This document shows positions 44,580 to 55,359 of a stretch of 64,000 bases of DNA, in pieces; position 1 is the first letter of the stretch, and every line of letters starts with the position of its first letter. Location: positions 62,001-126,000 of the forward strand of contig JAFKAC010000118.1 in the NCBI GenBank assembly GCA_025766275.1, written 5' to 3'. The translations under genes were made by a program, and so were the position numbers. Origin of the DNA: Lactarius indigo (Eukaryota; Basidiomycota; Agaricomycetes; Russulales; Russulaceae). The notes beneath the pieces are model-generated. The model did not search any database. It was not told the origin of the DNA and worked only from the letters and a program-made list of their open reading frames with translations.

Positions 44580-47041
44580 TCCTCATACCAATACAGGCTC
44601 ATCGGCAGGATGTATGCATGGGCATTGCAGGTCAATACATGCTTGTCGGAAGAGTACAGATATGAACACTGTGAGCCAACTTCATTGGAAGAAGAAACTG
44701 CAGGCCAATACAAGCACATCGCAGGATGCACACATTGGCAGAATGGGCCAGTACAAGCTCATCGGCAGGATACATACCTTGACGCCATGGGCCAATACAA
44801 GCTATTCGGCAGAATACACACACTTCTACCGTGGGTCATTACAAGCTCATCGGCAGCAAGTACACTTCGGCGCCATGGGCCAATATAAGCCATAAACACA
44901 CAAACGCCATGGGCCAATACAAGCTCGTCAGCAGAATATGTATATGAGTACAGTGGGCCAATACAAGCTCATCGACAGAATACACACATCGGTGCCATGG
45001 GCCAATACAAGCTGTTCGGCAGAATTCACCTATGGGAAGAATAGGCCAATACGAGCTTGTCAGCAGAATACACACATGAGCACCATGGGCCAATACAAAC
45101 CCATCGGCAGCATGTACACATCGGCAGCGTGGGCCAATACAAGCTGTTCAGCAGAATTCACCCATGGGAAGAATGGGCCAATACAAGCTGTTCAGCAGAA
45201 TACACACATGAGCACAGTGGGCCAATACAAGCCCATCGGCAGCATGTACACATTGGCAGTGTGGGCCAATACAAGCTGTTCGGCAGAATTCACCTATGTG
45301 CAGAATGGGCCAATACAAGCTCATTGGCAGAATACATACATGAGTACAGTGGGCCAATACAAGCTCATCGACAGAATACACACATCGGTGCCATGGGCCA
45401 ATACAAGCTGTTCGGCAGAATTCACCTATGGGGAGAATAGGCCAATACAAGCTTGTCAGCAGAATACATACATGAGCCACCATGGGCCAATACAAACCCA
45501 TCGGCAGCATGTACACATCGGCAGCGTGGGCCAATACAAACCCATCGGTAGCATGTACACATTGGCAGTGTGGGCCAATACAAACTGTTTGGCAGAATTC
45601 ACCCATGGGCAGAATGGGCCAATACAAGCCCATCGGCAGCATGTACACATTGGCAGCGTGGGCCAATACAAACTGTTCAGCAGAATTCACCCATGGGCAG
45701 AATGGGCCAATACAAGCCCATTGGCAGCATGTACACATTGGCAGCGTGGGCCAATACAAGCTGTTCAGCAGAATTCACCCATGGGGAGAATGGGCCAATA
45801 CAAGCTCATCGGCAGAATATGTACATGATTACAGCGGGCCAATATAAGTTCATCGACAGAATACACACATCAGCGCCATGGGCCAATACAAGCTGTTCGG
45901 CAGAATTCACCTATGGGAAGAATAGGCCAATACAAGCTTGTCAGCAGAATACATACATGAGCACCATGGGCCAATACAAACCCATCGGCAGCATGTACAC
46001 ATTGGCAGCGTGGGCCAATACAAGCTGTTCGGCAGAATTCACCTATGTGCAGAATGGGCCAATATGAGCTTGTCAGCAGAATACATACATGAGCACCGTG
46101 GGCCAATACAAACCCATCGGCAGCATGTACACATCGGCAGCGTGGACCAATACAAGCTGTTCGGCAGAATTCACCCATGGGAAGAATGGGCCAATACAAG
46201 CTTGTCAGCAGAATACATACATGAGTACAGCGGGCCAATACAAGCTCATCAACAGAATACACACATCGGCGCCATGGGCCAATACAAGCTATTCAGCAGA
46301 ATTCACCCATGGGAAGAATAGGCCAATACGAGCTTGTCAGCAGAATACATACATGAGCACCATGGGCCAATACAAACCCATCGGCAGCATGTACACATCG
46401 GCAGCGTGGGCCAATACAAGCTGTTCGGCAGAATTCACCTATGGGAAGAATGGGCCAATACAAGCTCGTCGGCAGAATACGTACATGAGTACGGCGGGCC
46501 AATACAAGCTCATCGACAGAATACACACATCGGCGCCAGGGGCCAATACAAGCTATTCGGCAGAATTCACCCATGGGGAGAATGGGCCAATACGAGCTTG
46601 TCAGCAGAAAATACATGAGCACCATGGGCCACTACAAACCCATCGGCAGCATGTACACATCGGCAGCATGGGCCAATACAAACCCATTGGTAGCATGTAC
46701 ACATTGGCAGTGTGGGCCAATACAAACTGTTCGGCAGAATTCACCCATGGGCAGAATGGGCCAATACAAGCTGTTCGGCAGAATTCACTTATGCAAAGAA
46801 TGGGCCAATGCAAGCTCATCGGCAGCATGCGCACCTTGGCAGCATGGGCCAATTACAATCTCATCGGGACAAATGTCATAGGTGCATTGTGGGCCCATGC
46901 AAGCGATTTGTTCGGCAGCTATCCTACCAGCGGTACAGATAATGTGGGCCCACACGAGACTGTTTGCAGACAAGCCTGATGGGCCCATACAAATATATGC
47001 GCATTATATTAACAATGGGCCCACATGGGCTTTGCCGACTG
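44580..47041 (-). repeat. Right subterminal minisatellite array, about 2.5 kb
   Basis: The units of 44 bp contain GGGCCAATACAA followed at about 8 bases by CGGCAGAAT or CATCGGCAGCAT. Read on the minus strand, a unit runs GCTGCCGATGG...ATTGGCCCA, which aligns with the left-array unit GCTGCCGATGG...ATGGGCCCA at the same spacing. The two arrays are therefore homologous and inverted. The outer part (46860-47041) is more diverged. Long open frames here are repeat artefacts. Confidence 0.93.
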
Positions 47042-47102
47042 ACATGGCACAATTGCACATGGGCTTTACCGAGTCTATCGCAAGGATTTGCGTCATGGGC
47101 TC
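47042..47102 (-). repeat. Right terminal inverted repeat of the KDZ element
   Basis: Read inward on the minus strand it begins GAGCCCATGACGCAAAT, then GATAGACTCGGTAAAGCC and CATGTGCAA, matching the left end (16745-16805) imperfectly. It is followed by the target duplication AAATCCT (47103-47109). Confidence 0.85.
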
Positions 47103-47109
47103 AAATCCT

Positions 47110-49572
47110 GCAGTATCAGGTCCTTCACCTTGTCTGAGGCATGCATGTGCTACTCCAGTCAGCCATTCTTTGGCTCATTCTTTGGCAGTTTTTGTTTGTT
47201 GATGTGGCCTGTAATTGGGCCAGTGGTGTTTCTTGGGTGTAATAGTCTATTTTGGTGGCTCTCACACTCGATGGGCCAGCTTTTCTGGCACTCTGCTGCC
47301 ACTGTTGTGGCTGCCTGTGATTTAGACAAGTGCATGAGAGGTGTCCCAGCATATTGCAGTTGAAATATAGTACTGTCCTTAGATCCCATCAGGACCCCCC
47401 TCTACCCCTTCCTTGAGCTCCTGGTCCTCCTCTTGGTGGAAATGGTGGCAGGCCAGTGTACAGGGGTTGGTGAGGTTTTGAGGGATAGTCCATCCAGCAT
47501 TGCTGGTCTTATTCTTCTTCAGGGTTTCCTTGTAGTCGTCAAGTTGCATGCACATGTGGATGTAGTTTTTCTGTCTTTGGAGTACAGCTTGCTTCCATTC
47601 ATCAAATGTCTTCAGTTCATTGAGGTTGTAGGCTCATTTGTACAATTTCTTGGGTATTCCATTGGTGAAGAGGTCAATGGTCTGGGGATCGTTAAGCTGA
47701 TATCCGGCCTTTTGTGCTGCTTCTTCAAATTCATTGATATATTTGTCGATATCCCCATCAACCATCTTCAACCCTTTTTTGTAAAAGTGCTTGAGCCTGT
47801 TCTTTTTCAAGCATGTTTACGAACCTTTGGTTGAAACCGTCTGCAACCCCATCCCATAGGGCATGTGTATGTTGATCTATTCCTCATTGTATTTGTCGAT
47901 TCAGCCATTTGAGGTAGGGCAATACCCATTCACTGACAGTGGTCCCTTTGATGTAAGAGAGGAAGAGGAGTGACTGTTGATAATTGTTCCTCATGACCAG
48001 GGTGTTGAGATTCATTCCCCAGTAAACATGCCATTGCGTTAGGAATGAGTCCACTTTAGTTCTGTCTCCATCAAATATAGATGGGGGCTCACCTGTCAGT
48101 TTTTCACTCACATGTCCCCCGCTGGTGGGTGGTCCTCCTCTGGGTGGTCCTCCTCTGGGCAGTCCTCTCCTAGGTATGTCTTGTAATGCCACTACAGGGG
48201 CATTAGATACAACCTGTATCAAGTCAGTCTATACATGGTAGTACAAGCTTGGAGGCTTGACTTCAGTAGAGTGATGCACAAGGATCACAAGGACACAAGT
48301 CACTTGGACCATAGAGGAAGGCTAAGGTTCGAAGACCTAGCTGAAGGAAGGGGGTCGCGAGACAAGGGACAGCACCAGGGTGTTCCGTGTTAGACAAGTG
48401 TAGTATTACACAAGAAGTCTAGTCTACCATACAAGCTAGGTAGAACTGGGCTTAAATACAAGTAAGGTTGTATGGCTCCTACAAACAGATGGCGCCATCA
48501 TCCTAATCGAGGGACAAAGGGGAGATACATAAAGAGAATAAGGCATGGACATAATGGGGACAAAGGTGAATCATGCAGAGTTGCACGTGAGTAAGAATGA
48601 GACGGAAACTAGCACATGTCAGGCTTTATCAAAAGAGATTGTCAATAAGCAAGGCACGTGATAGGAACCAGGCAGTCGTAAAGTCTGCATAATTGTACAG
48701 GGCTCATAAAGTATCAGGAATGGAATTATAAAGTGAAGAAAGAATGAGTCCAGAAGAAATCATAACATGTCTGGTGGGATCCCTCCTCCACTTCATCAGT
48801 GGGGAAAGTCATCTCCAGGTGGCCCTCCTCTACCTGGTGGTGGATCTAGCAGTATACTTCTTTGTTCACTCGAAGGGGGGTCTGGTTGGTCCAGTCCTAT
48901 TGCTCTAAAAATTGCTGTGTTGTCTGCAGTCATTCATACTCCGGTTTCTGGATTGATGGGAAGCAGGTGCGTTTGTGCCTCTAGACAGATGGCTTCAGCT
49001 GCCTCTCTTGCCATTTGATCTCTCATGGTCATGACCTCTTGCTCTGTCATGGTAGTAGTTGCCATTTCTGCTGCTGGTGAGCGTATGTGGATGACCTCTG
49101 GTTGTTTGGTGATATGTAGGAACTCAGCTTGTTGGATAGTGTATTGTTCGATAGGTCCTACACTCTGTGGTCTGACTTCTTTGCTTGCTTCATCTTCTCT
49201 GGTTTCTTCACTTACCGCCTCTCCAGTAGAGTGTTCTCGTAGTTGGCCATCAATTGGCCCCCAATCTGCTCTTGAGTTGTGATGGTGTGTGTCAATATCG
49301 CACTGATAGTTCCTCCCAGCTGGTCTGACAACATCCCAGCGATGATCTATGGGGTTCCACATAACTTCCACCCAGCACAAATGGTTGAAGTTGAACTCAA
49401 CAGGTCTAAACCTAGTAGGTCTGTTGAACTCTATGAAATATCTGGTTTTGTCTCCATGTTCTCTCCAGCAGGCAGCTCCCAGGAATCAAGTTGGGATGTT
49501 GCAATCTCCTCTTCATTCTAAATGGTAGGGATGGAAACTCATCCACTGGTCCTGAGTAGTGATTGTCGCCAC
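47110..49572 (-). pseudogene. Gypsy-1 Gag, split by a solo LTR
   Basis: The N-terminal half (49572-48773) includes HLCWVE-type MCWVEVMWNPIDHRWDVVRP, SRADWGPIDGQLREHSTGEA and VGPIEQYTIQQAE. The second half (48176-47110) has EKLTGEPPSIFDGDRTKVDS, FLTQWHVYWGMNLNTLVMRN and LKWLNRQIQ. Then comes a retrotransposon-gag C-terminal part with LKMVDGDIDKYINEFEEA, and a CCHC-type knuckle FNCNMLGHLSCTC (about 47325-47366). In this copy and in gypsy-3 and gypsy-4 the first codon of the conserved frame follows ATT-GTG rather than ATG. The gene ends at the KDZ insertion at 47102; its last codons lie at 16618-16744. Several TGA codons are present. Confidence 0.8.
48182..48767 (-). repeat. Solo LTR (586 bp) in gypsy-1 gag
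   Basis: TGTCT flanks it on both sides (48177-48181 and 48768-48772). In minus orientation it starts TGTTATGATTTC and ends GGCATTACA. Removing it rejoins the Pro/Gly-rich part of Gag. The termini resemble those of the LTR at 50142-51436, but no full-length partner is in the window. Confidence 0.87.
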
Positions 49573-49578
49573 AATGGT

Positions 49579-49589
49579 ATCTTGGTCTT
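49579..49589 (-). other. Gypsy-1 self-priming site
   Basis: AAGACCAAGAT on the minus strand, two bases after the LTR, is the exact complement of ATCTTGGTCTT inside the LTR. See the finding on self-priming. Confidence 0.6.
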
Positions 49590-49591
49590 AA

Positions 49592-50039
49592 TGTAACACT
49601 GTCACAGCATTAGCTTGACTTGAGCTTGAAAGGAGTCGACAACCACTTAGCTAAGCATATGTGACTAAGGCGTATGGCACAAAGGCAATCTCTAGACACA
49701 TGCAAGTGCTAGACAAATGGTGAACTCCCTCAGCCCTGAGGTAAGTTGCGTCACACAAGGAGAGGAGATGACAAGACAGAAGATGACAATTGAAGAAGAC
49801 CAAGATGGCATATCTTGGTCTTTGTGGCACATCTTAAATACAAGTAAAGACGGGCTTTAAAGCACCACCTGGGAGTGTCCTATGAATCATGTAAATACAG
49901 CAAACCCTAGTATGACTACTACTAGGATCGAGTCACTACTACTACTACATGTGAGCTATCCACTTGAAGTCCATGACAGATTATGCCCTACTACCAGTGC
50001 AACACCATAAGTTGTAAGGGTCCACATCCAAACGTAACA
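49592..50039 (-). repeat. Gypsy-1 5' LTR (448 bp)
   Basis: In minus orientation it starts TGTTACGTTTGG at 50039 and ends ATGCTGTGACAGTGTTACA at 49592. It contains the inverted pair AAGACCAAGAT...ATCTTGGTCTT, as in the other gypsy LTRs. It cuts the reverse transcriptase frame of gypsy-2 at 50040. Confidence 0.9.
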
Positions 50040-50141
50040 TTGGACATCAAGTTTGGTATAGATGTGGGCATTACTGAGGTTGGTAATAAGTTTGGGGATG
50101 AGGGGTAAAGGATATTGGTTGTGAACAGTCACAGCATTGAT
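50040..50141 (-). pseudogene. Gypsy-2 reverse transcriptase fragment
   Basis: The frame reads INAVTVHNQYPLPLIPKLIT and NLSNAHIYTKLDV, the RT palm region shortly before the FGLFE block. It joins PVQDYRK at 51442 after removal of the LTR at 50142-51436 and is cut at 50039 by gypsy-1. Confidence 0.82.
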
Positions 50142-50278
50142 TGTAATAAACATGCCTCAACCATGTGACCTACCTACATCACGTGTGGGTCCTCATTGGG
50201 AGTATTGCGAGTCTGGCTGGTCACGCACCAGCTTCCCTGAGGAAGAAGGCAAAGAAGATGGGCTGCTTACACAGCTGG

Positions 50279-50404
50279 TGTAACACTGTCACAGCGTCAG
50301 CTTGACTTGAGCTTGGAATAGGTGACCAGTCACTTAGCTAAGCACATCAAGGATGTATGGCACGAAGGTGATTCAGATGCTTGAAGGCACTGATGGTTGA
50401 TGAT

Positions 50405-50455
<51 letters not shown>

Positions 50456-50754
50456 GCATATGAAGACAGAACAAGTGACGATTGAAGAAGACCAAGATGG
50501 TGTATCTTGGTCTTCACAAGGTATCTTAAATACAGATATGCACAGGCTTTCAAGTGCTGCTCCAAGTCATCATATGTAGCGTCCAATGAATCATGTAAGT
50601 AGAGCAAACCCTAGTACTACTACGACTAGTATTAGGGTTGAGTCAGTCTGTATCTCCTACCTCCTATTGTAAACTCCAAGTCTGTGACTAATCTACCTTA
50701 CAGCCATAGTCACAACCAGTACAGTAAGGGTCACACACACACACAAACGTAACA
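50279..50754 (-). repeat. Gypsy-family solo LTR (476 bp)
   Basis: GCTGG flanks it (50274-50278 and 50755-50759). In minus orientation it runs TGTTACGTTTGTG...GACAGTGTTACA and contains the AAGACCAAGAT/ATCTTGGTCTT pair. An expanded GA tract (about 50409-50453) and an AC tract (about 50731-50746) lie in it. Confidence 0.88.
50409..50453 (+). repeat. (GA)n microsatellite
   Basis: About 22 uninterrupted GA units within the solo LTR. It is absent from the homologous LTRs, so it expanded in this copy. Confidence 0.95.
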
Positions 50755-51441
50755 GCTGGAATGGTGAGATGAGTATGCCCAAGCCGCACACATATGGTGT
50801 GGATGGATGGTGGTCATGTGACTAACTAATCATATGACAACATTTCAGTGTGATGTTTGCATTGTACAAACATCATGCCAAACCAGTGTTATGGTCCACT
50901 TGCCATATCAAGCTTAGAGGTTATTGGGTTCCCTTGTACAGACTTTACAGGCCTACATGCCTACCTTCTGATGTTCTGATATTTCATGTACGTTCTGATT
51001 GGCTGTCACATCTGTGCTGACTGATACGATACTGAGGGCTTTATGCCATTGGTTGTACTTATCTATGACTCGGTATGACTTGTGTACAATACTAGGATTC
51101 CTGAGTTCAGATCTGACTGTGAACTTTACTGTGTACTAGTATATAGGTAGTATGCTGGGATGGAGCATTCCCCAGCTTAAGTTCTTGTATTCTCCTGCCT
51201 TTCAATAGGACTCTGAGTTATCCCCTCCTTTGTGACTTGTCACTTGCCTCCCATCTCTCCTTTGGTTGACAGCTGCTCAACTTCTTCTTTTATTCCCTGA
51301 CTGTCTCATCAGGAGGTTGCCTTGTCTTGACTACAAAGGGGACACTTTGGCACTTTGGCCCATTCCACAAGTAGTAGTCACATGCCAACACCTGATAATT
51401 GTCCAAGTCAGACACTATGCCAGCAGGAACATAACATTGAT

Positions 51442-52499
51442 CTTCCTGTAATCCTGTACAGGGCACAGCTTTCCATCCTTCTTTTTGATGAAGAAGAAGG
51501 ATGATGCATATGGAGATTTAGAGGGGCATATATATCCCTTCTTTAACTGTTCATCAATCCATTCATGTAGTTTCTTATCTTCTTGAGTCATGGGGTATAT
51601 CTTGCAATCAATAGCATCAGCAGTCCCAGGTTTGAACTCAATGGTGTGATCCCAGGGCCTGCTGGGTGGAAACCTGTCTGATGCCTCTTCACTGAAGAGG
51701 CATGCAAATTGTTGGTATTCTGCCAGTAATTCTGCTTTTGTAGTATATTGCTGGGTGGCAATGGCAAGGTCTGTAGCGGTGGCTCTAATTTGGCAGCCTT
51801 CCTCAAATTGTTGTTGTTGTTCATCAGTGACAACACAGGAGTGTACAACTTCATAATCATCATCCTGTACAGAGGTGGCTGCAACAATGAGTTTGGTTCA
51901 TTTAATGCAAGGGTTTACAGACTGGATGATGATGGGGAACATTCCCTCATGTATAGCGGCTTGTGACCATTTGATCTGTGGGTCATACATGGCCAGCCAT
52001 GGGTATCCTAATACAATGTCTTCATTTCTGATATCAGTGATAAGGAAGCATATTTCCTTATTTATGCCTTTAGTTTGGACATCAACATTGACATAATGGG
52101 TGATACTCCCGGCTTTGTTTTCTGTGTTGTTGATATTCCATATTTTCTTCAGGTTGTCAAGTAATTTGGTCCCAAATCCCATCCTTTTGACAAAGAAGGG
52201 TCTCATGAAGCAATGGGTTGCTCCTGAGTTGATCAGTGCTCATATGTTGGCCATTGCATAACTGGTGTGAATTGATACTGGAATTCTCATAGAATGGTAG
52301 CAAGTTATGATTACACTGTTACAATTTACTGCCCTCACCCAGGCTGATGGGTTTAGGCATCCTGAAAACCCTCCTTCTTCCACAATTGTTGGAGGATAAT
52401 GTCCTTTACATCATCTGATTCTCCTGCCACTCTGTTTAGCCAGTCATTGGCATGCTGTTGCAGCGGTGCATCTTGAACTGCTCACATAGTGTTGATAAG
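51442..52499 (-). pseudogene. Gypsy-2 Gag end, protease and N-terminal reverse transcriptase
   Basis: The Gag end reads WLNRVAGESDDVKDIILQQL and KKEGFQDA (about 52380-52460). The protease has its DSGAT region degraded, followed by KRMGFGTKLLDNLKKIWNIN, NKAGSITHYVNVDVQTKG and LGYPWLAMYDPQIKW. The RT start has LFSEEASDRFPPSRPWDHTI, SPYASSFFFIKKKDGKLCPV and QDYRK. It is interrupted by stops. The upstream end at 52499 is the insertion point of the copia solo LTR. Confidence 0.8.
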
Positions 52500-53042
52500 T
52501 GACCTGCACACATTTAGCAGCTCATATGGACCAGACTTGCAGCATGGACTGCTTTAGATTAGATTTATTAGGACTTGTAGATTATGCATTATCTGATCTG
52601 TACAATCTAGTCGTCATGTATGACATCACTGTACTTCTATGACATCATACCTCCAGACTTTGCATTGTACTCAATGCCTTTGTACTTTCCTTTGTTCTAT
52701 ACTTATTATGATGTCACTATGATATCATTTAGTTCTGGACTCTTCTTTTTCTCCCTCTCTTTGTTCTCAAAGCATCCACTCCTTTGTCCCTTTGTAGAAC
52801 AATACTGCCCTTGTATTCTGTGACTAGTGTTACTAGCATTGTACTATTGTCACCCTCTGTAGGAGTATAAGTAGAGTACCATGTACACTCCTGGTCCACA
52901 TCAGTTCTCTCACTGCTGTGTGCCAGAACACCTCTTTGCTTCCACTTGCAAGATCTCCCTCTGCTGCTTTCCAGCTGCTCAGTTTATCTCACCACAGTCT
53001 TCAGTCCACTGTGAGTATACTGTCCATCTGTGCTGTTCATCA
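52500..53042 (+). repeat. Copia-family solo LTR (543 bp), without the duplicated segment
   Basis: It begins TGTTGATAAG and ends TGTTCATCA. The flanks CATAG (52495-52499) and TATAG (53043-53047) are a target duplication with one change. It is closest to the Copia-2 LTR subfamily. It contains only one TCAGTTCTCTCACTGCTG...TGCCAG segment where the other copies have two. Confidence 0.85.
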
Positions 53043-54865
53043 TATAGCAACATCTGGTCCTTGTTGATGGTAATTGGTGTCTATGAACCAACTGCTTGAT
53101 GCTTGGGGTTGGTAACCTCCCCTTGGTTGTCTGAAATCGCGAGCAATGTGTCCATCCTTTCTGCAATTGTAGCATGTGACTGGCCTTTGGTTATTCTGTC
53201 CTCTGCTTCGTTGTAAGAATCCTCCTCTTGGTTGATATGGGGGATGCAGAGCTAATATGTCTTCTGCTCCCACAAGTCACCCTCAAATACAATCTGCTGA
53301 TGTATCCATAGCATTGTGATCACAGTATCGTAAATTGTGTGGCTGCCAGGTACTTTGTGGTGGACCCTGCCACTGATGCTGTTGCTGGTGTGGTCACTCT
53401 TGTTTTTGTGGTGCTCCTTTATTGAGCATGGCTTTGAGATGCATGTATTGTTGTTGTTAGGTAGTGGCAGCTTCTTCCCACTCATGGTAGTTTCACAGAG
53501 AGTCAAGGGTGTAGACCTTTGAATATAGGTCTTTTGGTAGTCCACTCAGGATTAGATCCAGTGTTTGAGGATCATCAAGCCTGTACTGAGCGCAGTGTAC
53601 TAATTGTTCAAACTGGGTGCAATACTCATCTAGATTGCCTCCAATCATTTTAAGTCCTTTCTTGAGCTTGTATTGAGCTTGTTCCTGTTTCATAGTGTTT
53701 TCTGAAGCACTGCATAAAGCTGTGTGTGACTTCATTCCACAATCCTTCACTCATTCAAGGTATACCAGTTTGTATCTGGCTATTAAGCCATGTAAGCATG
53801 GCTAATACCCATTTGCTGACATTGACATGTAAGAGAGGAAAAGCAGGGCGCATCAGTAAGATGTAGCCATGATGCCCTTGTCCACATTCATGCCCCAATA
53901 GACATGCCATTGTGTGAGAAATGCTTCAACTTTAGTGTGTTCTCTGTCAAATACTATGGGTGTCTCACCAGCTAACTTGTTATTTTGGGGAGGAATTACA
54001 AGACCTGCACCTGGTATCCTGCCTCCACCTCCTGATGGCCCTCCTGGGTATCCACCAGGGAATCCTCCAAATCCTCCCCCTCATGGGGGTGGTTCTTCTC
54101 CAGGTAACCCCCCAGGGGGTCCTCTTCCACTAGGTGGGTCAGGTATGTCCAGTCCTATGGCATGGTGAATTGCTACATCATTGTCAGTCATACAATGACC
54201 AGTTTGTGGGTTGATAGGAACCAATATGGCTTGTGCTTCCTGCATAATTCACTGTTGTTCTTCTTGTGCTAACTGATCAAGGGTGTTGGCTGCCAATTGT
54301 TCTTCTTCACAAGTGATGGTGGTGGTAGCCATTGCAACTACTGGACTGTGAATGTGAATTGTTTCAGGTTCTGGTTGTTGAATAATGAGTGACTCAGTTT
54401 GTTGTATGATATGTTCACCAATAGTAGCTCCTACTAAGCTGGCATCTTCTGCTGGGGTGTTTCCTCTACTGGGAGACTCTTGACTTTCAGAGGCTTCTTC
54501 TCTGCTAATCCCTTCATCCATGTGTTCCTGTGCTTGTCCAGTCCATCAATGGGACTGTAGTCTGCACAGCTATTAAGCTCTTGTGCATCAATGTTGCAGT
54601 TGTAGTTCCTTCCTGCTGGGCATACAATATCCCAGTGATGATCTATGGGGTTTCATGTAACCTTGGTCCAACAAAGGTGATTGAAGTTGAACTCAATGGG
54701 TTGGTAACAGTTAGGACCATTAAACTCTACAAAGTATCTGGTGTCTTCTCCCTGTTCTCTTCACTAGGCAGCTCCCAGGAATCTTGTTGGTATGTTGCAA
54801 TCTCCTTTTCATTTAAGGGAATACAGACAGAAAGACATCCACTGTTCTCTTGTCAGATACACCAT
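53043..54865 (-). pseudogene. Gypsy-2 Gag
   Basis: The frame starts at ATG-GTG (54865) with TREQW; other blocks include ISREEASESQESPSRGNTPA, SPVVAMATTTITCEEEQ, a Pro/Gly-rich stretch, YKLKKGLKMIGGNLDEYCTQ with FEQLVHCAQYRLDD, and the CCHC knuckle CYNCRKDGHIARDF (about 53130-53175). Stops and frameshifts are present. This is the only one of the four copies with an ATG at the expected start. Confidence 0.75.
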
Positions 54866-55071
54866 GTTGAAGAATCTTGGTCTTAATGTTATGCTCCATG
54901 GGCGTTAGTCTGACTTGGACTTGTGATGGTGTAGACAACTTAGCAAATGACAGGCAAATGGGGACCATATGTCAACCCAATGCAAGATGAATGGGGGCTC
55001 AACAGCTCACAACCACAGCAAAGATGAATAAGAGGCTCAACCCTTGGTAAGTTAAAGCAGAAGCACACTTA

Positions 55072-55157
55072 CACATAATGATCTGCCATGACTTCCATAA
55101 CTGATGGGCCAACCGATGGTGAGAGTCTTACATATGTCATGGGCCAGCTGATGTCGG
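55072..55157 (+). repeat. Left TIR of the 2.96-kb element
   Basis: About 85 bp, near-perfect inverted match to 57947-58032, containing TGATGGGCCAACCGATGG and CATGGGCCAGCTGATGTCGG. The GGGCCA and CCGATGG words recall the array unit of the large element. Confidence 0.88.
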
Positions 55158-55359
55158 CTCGGAGACATTTACTCTGGAGTTGTGGTCCGAAGGAGTAGAT
55201 ATGGGAGTGCACAGGGATTTTCAGATATCTAGAAATCATTAGTGGAGAGATGGAACTGAAGGAAGCACTCCAAGACCATATGTGTATAATGGAGTGGGGT
55301 GTATAAACATCTGCAGGTCCAAGGAAATTGCACATGTTCTGGAGGAGCACATCCAAGAT

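Larger units (their letters stand above)
16745..47102 (+). mobile_element. Giant KDZ-type DNA transposon, 30.4 kb, with cargo
   Basis: AAATCCT flanks both ends (16738-16744 and 47103-47109). The outside sequence joins into an uninterrupted gypsy gag end that aligns with gypsy-3 at about 61340-61400. The left end reads CACATAATGACGCAAAT and the right end, inverted, GAGCCCATGACGCAAAT; similarity continues inward for about 60 bp. Inside are two inverted minisatellite arrays and about eight genes, including a KDZ transposase and a TET/JBP-like dioxygenase. A 6.5-kb copia element is nested in the transposase, so the element itself is about 24 kb. KDZ elements linked to TET/JBP genes are known from basidiomycetes; the array architecture I infer directly from the sequence. 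Confidence 0.88.
1..50039 (-). mobile_element. Gypsy-1: Ty3/gypsy chromovirus, heavily interrupted, 3' end outside window
   Basis: Reading on the minus strand from the 5' LTR at 50039 down to position 1, the pieces appear in canonical order: LTR, gag, protease, reverse transcriptase, RNase H, integrase and the start of a chromodomain. The pieces are separated by a solo LTR (48182-48767), a 30.4-kb DNA transposon (16745-47102), a DIRS-like element (6863-13839) and a copia element (120-6470). Each break rejoins when the insertion is removed: target duplications match at three of them, and the DIRS-like gap closes without any duplication. Many in-frame TGA codons make this copy non-functional. 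The 3' LTR would lie to the left of the window. Confidence 0.88.
50142..51436 (-). repeat. Solo LTR of about 814 bp, split by a second solo LTR
   Basis: TTGAT flanks it (50137-50141 and 51437-51441). In minus orientation it starts TGTTATGTTCCTGC and ends TTTATTACA. Net of the nested LTR (50279-50754 plus 5 bp) it is about 814 bp. Its excision restores the gypsy-2 RT frame. The ends resemble those of the 586-bp LTR at 48182. I see no coding sequence in it. Confidence 0.82.

Noticed and set aside
44938..46979. Two open frames of 296 codons each, repetitive
   Set aside because: They are translations of the 44-bp array of the right arm (GQYK, CSAEF and similar phrases repeat). The homologous left array is not coding in the corresponding frame.
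16745..47102. Helitron or Starship as the nature of the 30-kb insertion
   Set aside because: It has inverted termini, a 7-bp target duplication and a KDZ transposase. No Rep/helicase or captain gene belongs to it.
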